From: Flavobacterium sp. IB48
GTDB taxonomy: Bacteria; Bacteroidota; Bacteroidia; Flavobacteriales; Flavobacteriaceae
Assembly: GCF_016405855.1 (NCBI RefSeq)
Contig: NZ_JAEFCA010000001.1
Coordinates: 1,546,372-1,610,371 of the forward strand
Length of the DNA stretch: 64,000 nt
Direction of reading: 5' to 3'
In this document: one piece after another, positions 6,568 to 15,376 of the stretch
How the letters are laid out: every line of letters begins with the position of its first letter
How positions within the stretch are numbered: position 1 is the first letter of the stretch
Program-made: the position numbers and the translations under genes
The notes under the pieces: model-generated
Databases searched by the model: none
Told to the model about the DNA's origin: nothing
What the model saw: only the letters and a program-made list of their open reading frames with translations

Positions 6568-9342
6568 TTAGAACTCGTAACTAAACTGTAGGCTTAAATT
6601 CAATCCTTTTTTGTAGCTCAAAACGCTTACATCGCCCGATTTGTTTTCTTGAACTCTGTCTATAGTTGGGTTAAGTAAGTTTTTTGCAACAAAACCAAGG
6701 CTATAGTTTTTGTTCAATTTCGATTTTGCAATAAAGTCTAATGAACCAACAGCTTTGTCAACTAAATCACCTTTTTCTAATGTACCAATTGCATTTACTC
6801 GATCAGAGAAATAATTGTAAGCTATAGTTGTTGTCAAATTGCTTTTTTTGTCATTCCATTCGTTGAAGAAAGATAAATCGGCATTTAATAACAAAGGAGA
6901 AGCTCCTGTAAATTTACCTGTTGTGTTGGTAAAAGTAGTTGGACGTGTTCCTTGTGTTTCTTCTTGAACTTTTTCGTTATTCAGCTCTTGTTTGCTGTAT
7001 AAGTAAGATACGTTGATTCCTCCAGTTAATTTTTTAGCATTTTCGCTATCGAAATTAAAAAGTGTTTTCTTGTATTCTACCTCTGCTCCAGCTACATAAC
7101 CATAATCTCCTGAGTTTACATAAGAGATATCATTTGTAGAAGAGTTAATAACTACTTCGTTAATTGGGTTTAAGATGTATTTTCCGAAACCTGTTACAGA
7201 AAGAACTTCATCACTGTTCGGGAATATTTCCCATTTTAAGTCAAAGTTGTAATCATCTGAAGCATATAAAAATGGGTTACCAATTTTAGCTTGTAAAAAT
7301 TCTTCGTAGATAAAAGGAGATCTTTCTTTGAATTGTGGCAATGTATAAGTTTTACTGAATCCGAAACGTAAATTTTGTTTTTCGTTAAGTTCATATTTCA
7401 ATACCAAACTTGGTAAGAAAGCTGTTTTGTCTAATTTATCGCTTCCTCCTGCAGGATCTAACTGCGTGCTCCAGTCAACAGTTTGTGTAATAACTTCAGC
7501 TCTTAATCCTAAAACTGCAGTAAATTTATTGTTGAATTTGTATTCTGTATTTAAGAAACCTCCATTAATAGTCAAGTCTCCATTATATGTTTGTGGGTCA
7601 AGTGCGTTTGGAACTTCTGGTCCTCCACGGAAAGTAGAAATGGTAAAGAAGTTGTTATCCAAGTTTTGTTGGTTGTAGAATAAATCCAAGTTATTTGGGT
7701 CTACGATATCACCTGTATGAGAAACTGGGAATGTTGTAGTTTTAAAGTTGAATTGAGTTGCCTCAAAATCTCTGTTTTTAAACCTTCCGTTGTAGCCTAA
7801 AGTAAATTTTCCTTTGTAATCTCCTTCTTCATTTTTATTGAATTTGTAGTTTACAGATAAATTTGCCGCTAATTCGTTTTCCTTTAAAGTTTGAAAATAA
7901 CGGTGGTTGTTTGGCGCAGATTGAGAGTTGATTACATAACCTTGGTCAAGAACATTCATAGTGTTGTATGTTCTGTCTGGAATATCTTGTTTTACAGTAT
8001 TAAAAGATCCGCCCCAGTTAAATGTGCTTCTATCGCTTAATTTGTGCTCTCCTAATAATTGGTTTACCCATAAAGCCGATTTTTCATATTCATTTCTTCG
8101 GATGTATCCGTTTCCTTCGTTTGCTAAGTCAACAATATAACCTCTTGATTCTTCTTTTCTTTGAGTAGAGGTATTGATGAACAAAGTATTGAAGTTAATC
8201 TTGTTATTGCTGTTAATTTTGTATCCAGCATTAAACATTGCAGTAGTGTTTGTATTGTATGAAAGATAGTTGTAATCCAAATCTTTTCCAGCAACACCAG
8301 CAGCATTAACACTACCTCTTGCAATACCTTCTGTTCTTGAAGCATATTCGTTTGTGAAAGATGCAGTTCCGAAGATATTGATTTTTCCTTCTTCACCAAC
8401 GTTATAAGAATCACCACCTGAGATTCCAAAAGATCCTCCAATTGGCGTCTTTTTGTCAAATTGCAAAGAACCGTAATTGTATTGTGTCAAAGGATTATTT
8501 GGGATTTCAGCTTTGCTAAATCCAAAAGCATTTGGTCCTTTTTGTAAAGTAAAATTGTTTTCGCTAATAGCGTTTGTATTTATTTTTGATTCAAAATCAA
8601 TTTTTAAGAAACCGTTCCCTTTGTAATCTTTTGAAACGATGTCAACATTTCCTCCAGCAAAATCTCCAAAGAATTTTCCGTTGTATACTTTGTCGATAGA
8701 AACATATTCAATAATATCTGTTGAGAAAATATCTAAATTGATGTTTTTCTTCTCAGGATCATTTGATGGAATTGGAAGTCCATTCATTGTTGTAGAGTTG
8801 TAACGATCTCCTAAACCTCTCACAAAAATGTTATTGGTTCCTTCTTGTTTAGTAATACCAGTAGTTTTTACAACAGCATTGGCAACATCGCTCACGCCTT
8901 TTTTAGAAAGTTCTTGTGCACCAATAGCTTGTTTAATATCTACAGCATTTTTTTGTTCTAGAAGTAAAGCAGATTCTTTTTGTTTGCCTCCAGTTGAAGC
9001 TTGAACCACTACATCTTTAAGAGTATAACTTCCTGATGAAAGTCCTTGATTAACCACTACAGTTTCATTTGCTTTTACAGCAACAGGAGCTTCTACAGAT
9101 TCATATCCTAAAAAACTAAAGATTAAAGTATAGTTTCCAGGATTTACGCTTAAGGAATATTTTCCGTCTACGTCGGTATTTGCGCTAATATTTGTACCTT
9201 TAACTAAAACATTAGCAAATGGTAGAGATGCGTTGTTCATATCTTTGTCAGTTAGAACTCCAGAAATCGTACCTTTGTTTTGCGCGATCGAGATCGTACA
9301 GATAAATAATGCAATAAAGAGAAATCTTAAATTGAATTTCAT
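6568..9342 (-). CDS. TonB-dependent receptor with carboxypeptidase-like domain
   Basis: A 924-residue outer-membrane active transporter. It has a signal peptide (residues 1-20, ending ISIAQ), a carboxypeptidase-D-regulatory-like beta-sandwich (about 24-105, GKYSLSVNPGNYTLIFSFLGYES), a plug domain (about 120-245, with NIFVRGLGDRYNSTTMNG) and a 22-strand type barrel ending in aromatic LQFSYEF. It starts at an ATG. Its promoter contains Pho-like boxes and it sits divergent to a PhoB-like regulator, so I infer uptake of a phosphorus-containing solute. The substrate is not readable from sequence. It is not a SusC/D pair: no SusD-like gene follows, only the beta-helix lipoprotein. Confidence 0.9.
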   Translation of the reverse strand: MKFNLRFLFIALFICTISIAQNKGTISGVLTDKDMNNASLPFANVLVKGTNISANTDVDGKYSLSVNPGNYTLIFSFLGYESVEAPVAVKANETVVVNQGLSSGSYTLKDVVVQASTGGKQKESALLLEQKNAVDIKQAIGAQELSKKGVSDVANAVVKTTGITKQEGTNNIFVRGLGDRYNSTTMNGLPIPSNDPEKKNINLDIFSTDIIEYVSIDKVYNGKFFGDFAGGNVDIVSKDYKGNGFLKIDFESKINTNAISENNFTLQKGPNAFGFSKAEIPNNPLTQYNYGSLQFDKKTPIGGSFGISGGDSYNVGEEGKINIFGTASFTNEYASRTEGIARGSVNAAGVAGKDLDYNYLSYNTNTTAMFNAGYKINSNNKINFNTLFINTSTQRKEESRGYIVDLANEGNGYIRRNEYEKSALWVNQLLGEHKLSDRSTFNWGGSFNTVKQDIPDRTYNTMNVLDQGYVINSQSAPNNHRYFQTLKENELAANLSVNYKFNKNEEGDYKGKFTLGYNGRFKNRDFEATQFNFKTTTFPVSHTGDIVDPNNLDLFYNQQNLDNNFFTISTFRGGPEVPNALDPQTYNGDLTINGGFLNTEYKFNNKFTAVLGLRAEVITQTVDWSTQLDPAGGSDKLDKTAFLPSLVLKYELNEKQNLRFGFSKTYTLPQFKERSPFIYEEFLQAKIGNPFLYASDDYNFDLKWEIFPNSDEVLSVTGFGKYILNPINEVVINSSTNDISYVNSGDYGYVAGAEVEYKKTLFNFDSENAKKLTGGINVSYLYSKQELNNEKVQEETQGTRPTTFTNTTGKFTGASPLLLNADLSFFNEWNDKKSNLTTTIAYNYFSDRVNAIGTLEKGDLVDKAVGSLDFIAKSKLNKNYSLGFVAKNLLNPTIDRVQENKSGDVSVLSYKKGLNLSLQFSYEF

Positions 9343-9381
9343 TTTTTTCAGTGTTGTGTTTGTGTCTTAATTATTTTTGTG

Positions 9382-9437
9382 CAAAGAAAGAACCGCTCTG
9401 TGAAGTCCATGTTACCGACTTGTTATGTTTTTGTGTT
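9382..9437 (-). promoter_or_regulatory. Pho-box array and promoter of the TonB receptor
   Basis: On the minus strand ATAACAA (5' end 9426), GTAACAT (9415) and TTCACAG (9404) are spaced 11 nt, with a weaker AACACAA one step upstream at 9437. The last box ends 8 nt before a -7-like TTTCTTTG (9389-9382). The porin promoter has the identical 8-nt geometry. Confidence 0.65.
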
Positions 9438-9463
9438 GTTAAGATTATCAAATTGTTACGAGA

Positions 9464-9481
9464 TTAAATTACGGTTAACAC
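9464..9481 (+). promoter_or_regulatory. Possible Pho half-array upstream of the response regulator
   Basis: TTAAATT (9464) and TTAACAC (9475) are 11 nt apart on the plus strand, suggesting autoregulation. No -7 element sits at the spacing seen in the other promoters; TATATTTA at 9507-9514 is the nearest candidate. Tentative. Confidence 0.35.
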
Positions 9482-9585
9482 CATTTTTTAAAGGTTCTTT
9501 TGTTAGTATATTTACCCTGTGAAATAAGAAATATCGAATGTTTAATGAAGAAGTTTCGATATAAAAATCTCAATTTTTGCTATTT

Positions 9586-10269
9586 ATGAAAAAAACACAA
9601 ACTAAGATTTTATTAGTTGACGACGAACCAGATATCTTAGAAATCGTTGGCTATAACCTTGCTCAGGAAGGCTACCAGATTGTTACAGCTTCTAATGGAA
9701 AAGATGCTATAGCAAAAGCGCAGAAAGAGCTGCCAGAATTAATCATTATGGACGTAATGATGGCAGAAATGGACGGAATGGAGGCTTGCGAGCATATTAG
9801 AAAAATTCCAGAATTAAATAATGTTATCATAACATTTCTTACAGCAAGAAGTGAAGATTATTCTCAAGTGGCTGGTTTTGATGCTGGTGCAGATGACTAC
9901 ATTACCAAGCCAATTAAACCAAAATTGTTGGTATCAAAAGTAAAGGCTCTGTTAAGAAGGTTAAAAGAACAAGAAGTTGTTACAGATACTTTAAATGTAG
10001 GCGGAATCGAGATTAACCGTGAGGAATACAAAATCATAAAAGGCAATGTAGAAATTGCTTTGCCAAGAAAAGAATTCGAATTATTTTATCTATTGGCTTC
10101 AAAACCAGGGAAAGTTTTTAAAAGAGACGAAATCTTGGATAAAGTTTGGGGTAATGAAGTTGTAGTTGGAGGAAGAACAATTGATGTTCACATCAGAAAA
10201 CTGCGCGAAAAAATAGGAGAAGATCTTTTTAAAACTATAAAAGGTGTTGGTTACAAATTTGAAGTTTAG
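9586..10269 (+). CDS. PhoB-like response regulator (OmpR family)
   Basis: A 227-residue two-component regulator. The receiver domain (about 5-120) has acidic residues D12/D13, phospho-acceptor D56 (LIIMDVMM), a Thr in FLTAR and a Lys in ITKPIKP. The C-terminal winged helix (about 135-227) ends with the OmpR/PhoB signature GRTIDVHIRKLREKIG...IKGVGYKFEV. I start it at ATG 9586; an in-frame TTG at 9577 adds three residues. A PhoR-like kinase and an OprP-type porin follow, and 11-nt-spaced boxes occur at neighbouring promoters, so phosphate control is the best guess. A terminator separates it from the kinase. Confidence 0.88.
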   Translation: MKKTQTKILLVDDEPDILEIVGYNLAQEGYQIVTASNGKDAIAKAQKELPELIIMDVMMAEMDGMEACEHIRKIPELNNVIITFLTARSEDYSQVAGFDAGADDYITKPIKPKLLVSKVKALLRRLKEQEVVTDTLNVGGIEINREEYKIIKGNVEIALPRKEFELFYLLASKPGKVFKRDEILDKVWGNEVVVGGRTIDVHIRKLREKIGEDLFKTIKGVGYKFEV

Positions 10270-10375
10270 TTTTTTTAAGATGCTAAGATTCTGAGGTGCT
10301 AAGTTACTAAGACTCTTTGGGATTTGGTTAAGATTTAAATCCATTCAAATTCTTTTAAAAATATTCAATACATTT

Positions 10376-10428
10376 AAACCATATAAGGAGCTGAAGTTTA
10401 TCCGAACTTCAGTTTTTTATATGGTTTT
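10376..10428 (+). terminator. Intrinsic terminator between regulator and kinase
   Basis: The core stem CTGAAGTT/AACTTCAG (10391-10398 with 10405-10412) is followed by six T residues. An outer pairing of AAACCATATAA with TTATATGGTTT encloses it. The region before it (10270-10330) holds a short 'CTAAGATTCTGAGGTGCTAAG' type repeat that also occurs near 14340. Confidence 0.75.
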
Positions 10429-10475
10429 TGAATTACACTTAATTTCTCTTAATCTCTTAATGGTTAAAATTATCA

Positions 10476-11561
10476 ATGAAAATTAATTTTAAAAAAACAT
10501 ACAAATTCGCCATAAAATCGGCATTGTATATCAGTCTTTTTACAACAGCATTTGTACTGATGTTAATGTCATTATTTTATAAAAATCAATTAAAACATCA
10601 AGTTGCGTTTGGAATAATTTTCATAATCGTAATCTATATTTTTTCTTTTCTGGTTTTACAATATCGTGTAGAACGCTTTATTTACCGAAGAGTGAAGAAA
10701 ATTTACGATGAGGTTTCGTTGCTAGAATCCACAACATTAATCAATCAGCCGATTAATACCGATATGGAAACGCTTTCGCGTGAAGTGAAAAAGTTTGCAA
10801 CCGATAAAAAGCTCGAAATTGAAATGCTCGAAATTCGTGAACAATATAGAAGAGAGTTTTTAGGAAACGTTTCGCACGAATTAAAAACCCCTTTATTTAC
10901 TGTTCAAGGTTATGTTTCTACTTTGCTAGATGGCGCAATGGACGATAAAAATATCAGAAAAAAATATTTAAAACGTGCCGAAAAAGGAGTGGAGCGTCTT
11001 ATATATATTGTTGAAGATTTGGATATGATTACCAAATTAGAATCGGGAGATTTAGATTTAAATATGACTGATTTTGATGTTGTTGAATTGATTCAGAATG
11101 TCTTTGAGCTTTTAGAAATGAAGGCAGACAAAAAGAAAATTAAACTAGCTTTTGAAAGCAAAAATGTACAGTCTGTAATGATAAGAGGAGATCAAGACAG
11201 AATTCAACAAGTGTTGGAAAATCTGATTGTGAATTCTATTAAATACGGAAAAGAAGGCGGTTTGACTGAAGTTGGCGTAGTAAATTTAACCAAGAAAAAA
11301 GTTTTAATACGTATTAGTGATAACGGAGAAGGTGTTGAAAAACAAAACATTCCAAGACTTTTTGAACGTTTTTACAGAGTAGATAAAAGCGGAACAAGAT
11401 CTGAAGGCGGTTCTGGTTTAGGATTGGCGATTGTAAAACATATTATTGAAGCTCATAAAGAGAAAGTTTACGTAGAAAGTGAGTTCGGAATTGGCTCTGA
11501 ATTCTCTTTTACACTCGAAAAAGCAAATAAAACGACAAAAATTGACGTTAAAAAATCGTAA
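10476..11561 (+). CDS. PhoR-like sensor histidine kinase
   Basis: A 361-residue membrane kinase with two transmembrane helices (about 13-33 and 43-62) separated by only about ten residues, so it has essentially no periplasmic sensor domain. The HisKA motif GNVSHELKTP places the phospho-acceptor at H134. The ATPase domain has an N-box (ENLIVNSIKYG), a G1 box (DNGEGVE), an F box (RFYRVDKSG) and a G2 box (GGSGLGLAIVK). The lack of an external sensor fits PhoR-type kinases that read transporter state through partner proteins. No pst or phoU genes are in the window. Start ATG at 10476. Confidence 0.88.
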   Translation: MKINFKKTYKFAIKSALYISLFTTAFVLMLMSLFYKNQLKHQVAFGIIFIIVIYIFSFLVLQYRVERFIYRRVKKIYDEVSLLESTTLINQPINTDMETLSREVKKFATDKKLEIEMLEIREQYRREFLGNVSHELKTPLFTVQGYVSTLLDGAMDDKNIRKKYLKRAEKGVERLIYIVEDLDMITKLESGDLDLNMTDFDVVELIQNVFELLEMKADKKKIKLAFESKNVQSVMIRGDQDRIQQVLENLIVNSIKYGKEGGLTEVGVVNLTKKKVLIRISDNGEGVEKQNIPRLFERFYRVDKSGTRSEGGSGLGLAIVKHIIEAHKEKVYVESEFGIGSEFSFTLEKANKTTKIDVKKS

Positions 11562-11649
11562 CGGCAGTTTTGCTAAAAGTCCTAAAACAAAGGTGTTTAA
11601 CAATAAATAAACATTCCGATTTAGGCCATAACATTAAATTTTTATTATA

Positions 11650-11694
11650 GTAACATCTGGTTAATGATTTCTTAACATAGGTGCTCCATCTTTG
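11650..11694 (+). promoter_or_regulatory. Pho-box array and promoter of the porin
   Basis: GTAACAT (11650), TTAATGA (11661) and TTAACAT (11672) are spaced exactly 11 nt. They end 8 nt before a -7-like CATCTTTG (11687-11694). The last box overlaps the -33 region, as expected for a class II activator such as PhoB. Confidence 0.65.
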
Positions 11695-11724
11695 CATCCT
11701 GAAATTAAGGGAATTACAGAACTA

Positions 11725-13035
11725 ATGATAAAAAGAAAACTATTAGCCGTTTTATTACTGCTAACTTGTGCAGTCAATGCACAAGAAACAAATAAGCAAG
11801 AGCTGAATAAACAGGATGTAAAAAACGAAGTAATGCGTATTTTAGATTCTATAAACAAAGCAAAACTTCCAGAAACCAAGTCTGGAGGAGGAGTTGAAGA
11901 ACATTGGTACGATAGAATCTCCTTAAGAGGTTATGCACAGATTAGATACAATGGTCTATTATCTACAAACGATAAGGTTTCTTGCGAACAATGTGATAGA
12001 TCTTGGGGGACTACTTCTACAGCTCCAGATGCCAAAGCAAATAACGGACTTTTTATTCGCCGTGCCCGTTTAGTGTTTTCTGGACAAGTGCATCCGAATG
12101 TGTTTTTCTATTTTCAACCCGATTTTGCAAGTTCACCGGCAAGTGGAATTAATAATTTTGTGCAGATTCGTGACTTGTATTTTGATCTTTCTTTTGATAA
12201 GAAAAAAGAATATCGCGTTCGTGTTGGACAAAGTAAAATCCCGTACGGATTTGAAAATATGCAATCAAGTTCACAGCGTTTAACTTTAGATCGTGCCGAT
12301 GCAATAAACTCTTCAATCTTAAATGAACGTGATTTAGGAGTATTCTTTTATTGGGCGCCAGCCGAAATTAGACAGCGTTTTGACATGCTGGTTAAAGATG
12401 GTTACAAAGGTTCTGGAGATTTTGGTGTTTTTGCTTTTGGAGTTTACAATGGTCAGATTGCAAATAAACTAGACGGAAACAGAGACTTAAATGTTGTGGC
12501 AAGAGTAACATATCCTTTTGTTATTGGAAGTCAGATTATAGAACCAGGAATTCAGGCTTATACTGGTAAATGGGCTTTTACGGGAGAAGTTTCGTCGGGA
12601 GTTATTGTTAACGATCCTCAATATGTAAAAGATCAGAGAGTTGGAGCGACTTTCGTTTTATATCCAAGACCATTCGGAATCCAGACAGAATATAATATAG
12701 GAACTGGACCGAGATACAATACTCTTACCAATACCATTGACCAAACCGATTTGAACGGTGGTTATGTTTTGTTAAACTATAAATGGGATCTTAAAAAACA
12801 GCGTATTTACCCTTTCGCAAAATTTCAATATTATGACGGAGGAAAAAAATACGAAAAAGATGCTAGAAGCTACGTCGTTAGAGATTACGAATTTGGTATA
12901 GAATGGCAGCCAATCAAAGCATTTGAGCTAACTGCTGAATATGTAGTGGCAGACAGAAGCTTTGTAGACAGTGCACTTCCAATAAACAGACAACAAGGAA
13001 ATGTGCTTAGATTACAAGCACAGTTTAACTTCTAA
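11725..13035 (+). CDS. OprP/OprO-type phosphate-selective porin
   Basis: A 436-residue outer-membrane barrel with a signal peptide (MIKRKLLAVLLLLTCAVNAQ). After a short coiled N-terminal segment come the typical OprP features: LRGYAQIRYNG, NGLFIRRARLVFSGQVHPNVFFYFQPDF, RVRVGQSKIPYGFENMQSS, and a C-terminal aromatic FNF. These identify the phosphate-selective porin O/P family. I start it at ATG 11725; the in-frame TTG at 11692 would place eleven unlikely residues before the signal peptide and overlaps the -7 element. The Pho-like boxes in front of it support a role in phosphate or polyphosphate entry. Confidence 0.9.
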   Translation: MIKRKLLAVLLLLTCAVNAQETNKQELNKQDVKNEVMRILDSINKAKLPETKSGGGVEEHWYDRISLRGYAQIRYNGLLSTNDKVSCEQCDRSWGTTSTAPDAKANNGLFIRRARLVFSGQVHPNVFFYFQPDFASSPASGINNFVQIRDLYFDLSFDKKKEYRVRVGQSKIPYGFENMQSSSQRLTLDRADAINSSILNERDLGVFFYWAPAEIRQRFDMLVKDGYKGSGDFGVFAFGVYNGQIANKLDGNRDLNVVARVTYPFVIGSQIIEPGIQAYTGKWAFTGEVSSGVIVNDPQYVKDQRVGATFVLYPRPFGIQTEYNIGTGPRYNTLTNTIDQTDLNGGYVLLNYKWDLKKQRIYPFAKFQYYDGGKKYEKDARSYVVRDYEFGIEWQPIKAFELTAEYVVADRSFVDSALPINRQQGNVLRLQAQFNF

Positions 13036-13109
13036 ATCGATACAGATTAGATGCATTTGCTATCACAAAGACGCTGATGAAAACTGATTTCTTTATATAA
13101 AAAATGAAA

Positions 13110-13138
13110 AACCTCCAGCTTTAACTGGAGGTTTTTTT
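13110..13138 (+). terminator. Intrinsic terminator after the porin
   Basis: AACCTCCAG / CTGGAGGTT stem (13110-13118 with 13125-13133) with a 6-nt loop and a T run. It lies between convergent genes and may also stop the glycosyltransferase transcript. Confidence 0.85.
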
Positions 13139-13180
13139 ATAGCGAAAAACAACTTATTAATCCGTTTTATCAGCGTGCAA

Positions 13181-14260
13181 TTATACAGTTTTGTCTTCAA
13201 AAACCTTAAACAGAGAATCCCAGTCAATGTTGTTTTCAAATTGAGTTAATCCTTTAAACGACTTTACTTTTGATAAATCTTCAATACTAAAGTCGTCTTG
13301 CATTGCATAAGGCACAAGATTTTCTTCCTGAAGTTTTATGGCTAGATATTCCTGTTCATATTGACCAGGTGTCGGAATAAAAAAAGCTTTTTTGCCTAGT
13401 TTTGCCAAATCCATTACAGTTGTATATCCGGAACGGCATAAAACAAATTCACTTTCATTAAAAGTCTGTTCTAACTGTTTAGAATTCATAAAATTATAAT
13501 AGGTAACATTTCCTGATTCTCTTTTAGTCTGTGTTTTTTCTACAACACCTTGTACAAAAACAACTTTTCCAGGATAATTTGCAGCTTCTTTTTGCAGTTT
13601 TTCATCCAAGAAAGTACGTTGCGGTTCTGGTCCAGACAATATAATCATTAAATCATATATTTTTGGAGTATCCTTTTTCTTCATTCGGCTTAACGGACCG
13701 ATATATTTTAGATTTAGTTCATTCGATTTTAAATGACCTAAATCTCCTGTCAAGTTTATTTTTTCATTAGTATCGGGAACCCAGCATTCATTATATTTTT
13801 TAATGAAATACTGATGGCATTTACTTGTAAACCAAGTTGTATTTCCTGTCATTACATTCAGTTGATGCGTAATAAAAACAGAAGGCACTTTCTTGCTGAC
13901 AACTCCTAATCTATTGTCTGAGATGATGCCGTCAATACCATGTTTTTTAATCCAATGATTGATCATTTTTTTCTCATCCAAAACGGCAGTAATCATTTTT
14001 GGAAGATTTTTGATCAGCTTCCATTTAAAGTTTTTACCATTCTTTGCATATTCAATATGATAAGAAGGCAATTCTAAAGTTTGTATATAAGGAAATTCTT
14101 TTCGCAATAAAGACAATGCAATTCCGTCTGAAGCAATAATAGGAATGTAATTATTCTCTTGAAGCGCTTTGATAATAGGAATGCATCTAGTGGCATGTCC
14201 AAGTCCCCAATTTAATGGAGCAATTAAAATAGTTTTATTCGCAGAATAATCTATGCTCAT
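13181..14260 (-). CDS. MurG-like glycosyltransferase family protein
   Basis: A 359-residue GT-B-fold nucleotide-sugar transferase, cytoplasmic or peripheral. The N-terminal domain opens with ILIAPLNWGLGHATRCIPII, the Gly-rich acceptor loop typical of GT28/MurG relatives. The C-terminal domain has the donor-binding stretch FVLCRSGYTTVMDLAKLGKK followed by PTPGQYEQEYLA. Acceptor and sugar cannot be read. I chose ATG 14260; an in-frame GTG at 14269 adds three residues. It is monocistronic, with a long repeat-filled gap upstream. Confidence 0.82.
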   Translation of the reverse strand: MSIDYSANKTILIAPLNWGLGHATRCIPIIKALQENNYIPIIASDGIALSLLRKEFPYIQTLELPSYHIEYAKNGKNFKWKLIKNLPKMITAVLDEKKMINHWIKKHGIDGIISDNRLGVVSKKVPSVFITHQLNVMTGNTTWFTSKCHQYFIKKYNECWVPDTNEKINLTGDLGHLKSNELNLKYIGPLSRMKKKDTPKIYDLMIILSGPEPQRTFLDEKLQKEAANYPGKVVFVQGVVEKTQTKRESGNVTYYNFMNSKQLEQTFNESEFVLCRSGYTTVMDLAKLGKKAFFIPTPGQYEQEYLAIKLQEENLVPYAMQDDFSIEDLSKVKSFKGLTQFENNIDWDSLFKVFEDKTV

Positions 14261-14336
14261 TTTTAACACGTTTTAAAAACGAAGATAGACAAATATGTTT
14301 TTTATGTTATTTCGAGGGTATTACTAAATTATTAAT

Positions 14337-14735
14337 TTAAGGTTCTAAGATTAAGGTTCTAAGATTAAGGTTCTAAGGTGCTGAGGAACTAAGGCTCTAA
14401 GGTTTGTTGGTTTGAATTAAAAGAGGTTATCTCAAAAATACAGCCATTTTGAGTTAATAGAATATTTATAAAATTTTTATATCGACAAGCCCCAGCGGGG
14501 CGGCATATTTATAGAAATTCAATTGCGAAAAGACAAAGAGCTCCGGCGGAGCGACATATTTTTCGCAATAAAATATGTCGCTCCGCCGAAGCTTTATATA
14601 TAAATGTTCATTATTTGCTACAAATATTTCGCTTCTCCGAAGCTTACAAAAAGAAGAAGCTGTCCAAAAGAACAGCTTCTCAAAGTCTCGTATTAAAACC
14701 TTAGCACCTCAGAACCTTAGTCCCTAAGCACCTTT
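14337..14735. repeat. Composite repeat region without genes
   Basis: A stretch of about 470 nt with no gene. It opens with a 14-nt tandem unit (GGTTCTAAGATTAA, nearly three copies from 14341) followed by related CTAAGG words. Reverse complements of these words (AACCTTAGCACC, AGAACCTTAG) close it near 14699-14732, forming outer arms. In the centre is a GC-richer inverted repeat of 24 nt (14539-14562 with 14570-14593, one mismatch) and related words at 14489-14506 and 14628-14645. Confidence 0.6.
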
Positions 14736-14737
14736 AT

Positions 14738-15313
14738 TTAATCCTGAATATACGTTTTATTACCATTTTTGTTAATGTAGTATTTACCGCCTCTTGGTCC
14801 AGTATATACTTTTTTACCATTGTATTCGCCAGTAACTTTATCTGGAACAGCAGGTGCTTTTTCGTTAGTTTCCTTTAAAGTCTTAGTTGCCGATTTTTTA
14901 GCAGCTGTGGCATCTTTCTTAGCAGCGTCAGCTTTTGCAGTAGAGCTTTTTGCATCGGCTTTAGCTTTATCTGCGCTTGTTTTTGCTTTGTCAGCAGTGC
15001 TTTTCGCTTTGTCAGATTCTATAGTAGCTTTTTTTGCATCAGCTTTAGCTTTTGTAGCTTGTTTGTCTGCTGTCTTTTTTGCTGCGTCTGCAGTTTCTTT
15101 CTTTGCTTTAGACGAAGCTGCTTTTGCATCGTCAGCAGCTTTTTTAGATTTTGTGGCTTCTTTTTTGGCATCAGCCGAAGCTTTGTCTGCAGTTGTTTTT
15201 GCTTTTTTTGCTGAAGCTTCTGTTTTACTTTTTGTAGTTTTTGCAGTTGTTTCTTGTGCATAAAAATTAGAAGAGAAAACAACCATTAAACAGAACAATA
15301 CTAATTTTTTCAT
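14738..15313 (-). CDS. Exported Ala/Lys coiled-coil protein with C-terminal PBCV-type basic domain
   Basis: A 191-residue protein. A signal peptide (residues 1-19, ending NFYAQ) is followed by about 120 residues of Ala/Lys/Asp/Ser heptad-like sequence (repeated KADAKKA, TADKAK units) that should form a long charged helix. The last 30 residues (YNGKKVYTGPRGGKYYINK and following) match my memory of the short basic 'PBCV-specific basic adaptor' motif seen at the ends of many bacterial proteins. Function unknown; a periplasmic spacer, or a histone-like or cell-wall-binding protein are possibilities. The frame antisense to it is open only because of its biased composition. Confidence 0.75.
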   Translation of the reverse strand: MKKLVLFCLMVVFSSNFYAQETTAKTTKSKTEASAKKAKTTADKASADAKKEATKSKKAADDAKAASSKAKKETADAAKKTADKQATKAKADAKKATIESDKAKSTADKAKTSADKAKADAKSSTAKADAAKKDATAAKKSATKTLKETNEKAPAVPDKVTGEYNGKKVYTGPRGGKYYINKNGNKTYIQD

Positions 15314-15376
15314 AGGGTTAGATATTTAAATTTCAATTAAAATTAAGCAATTTATTGTCATCTTTTTCGCAACCAA

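Noticed and set aside
8124..8459. 111-residue minus-strand frame within the TonB receptor gene
   Set aside because: Alternative frame of the receptor gene; low-complexity translation and no independent promoter or family.
14337..14735. CRISPR array
   Set aside because: The tandem 14-nt units lack spacers and cas genes, and the rest is inverted, not direct, repetition.
14820..15263. 147-residue plus-strand frame opposite the coiled-coil protein
   Set aside because: It is hydrophobic Ala/Phe/Ser sequence created by the antisense of a biased Ala/Lys repeat; it has no start context and the minus-strand frame has a signal peptide and a recognisable tail.
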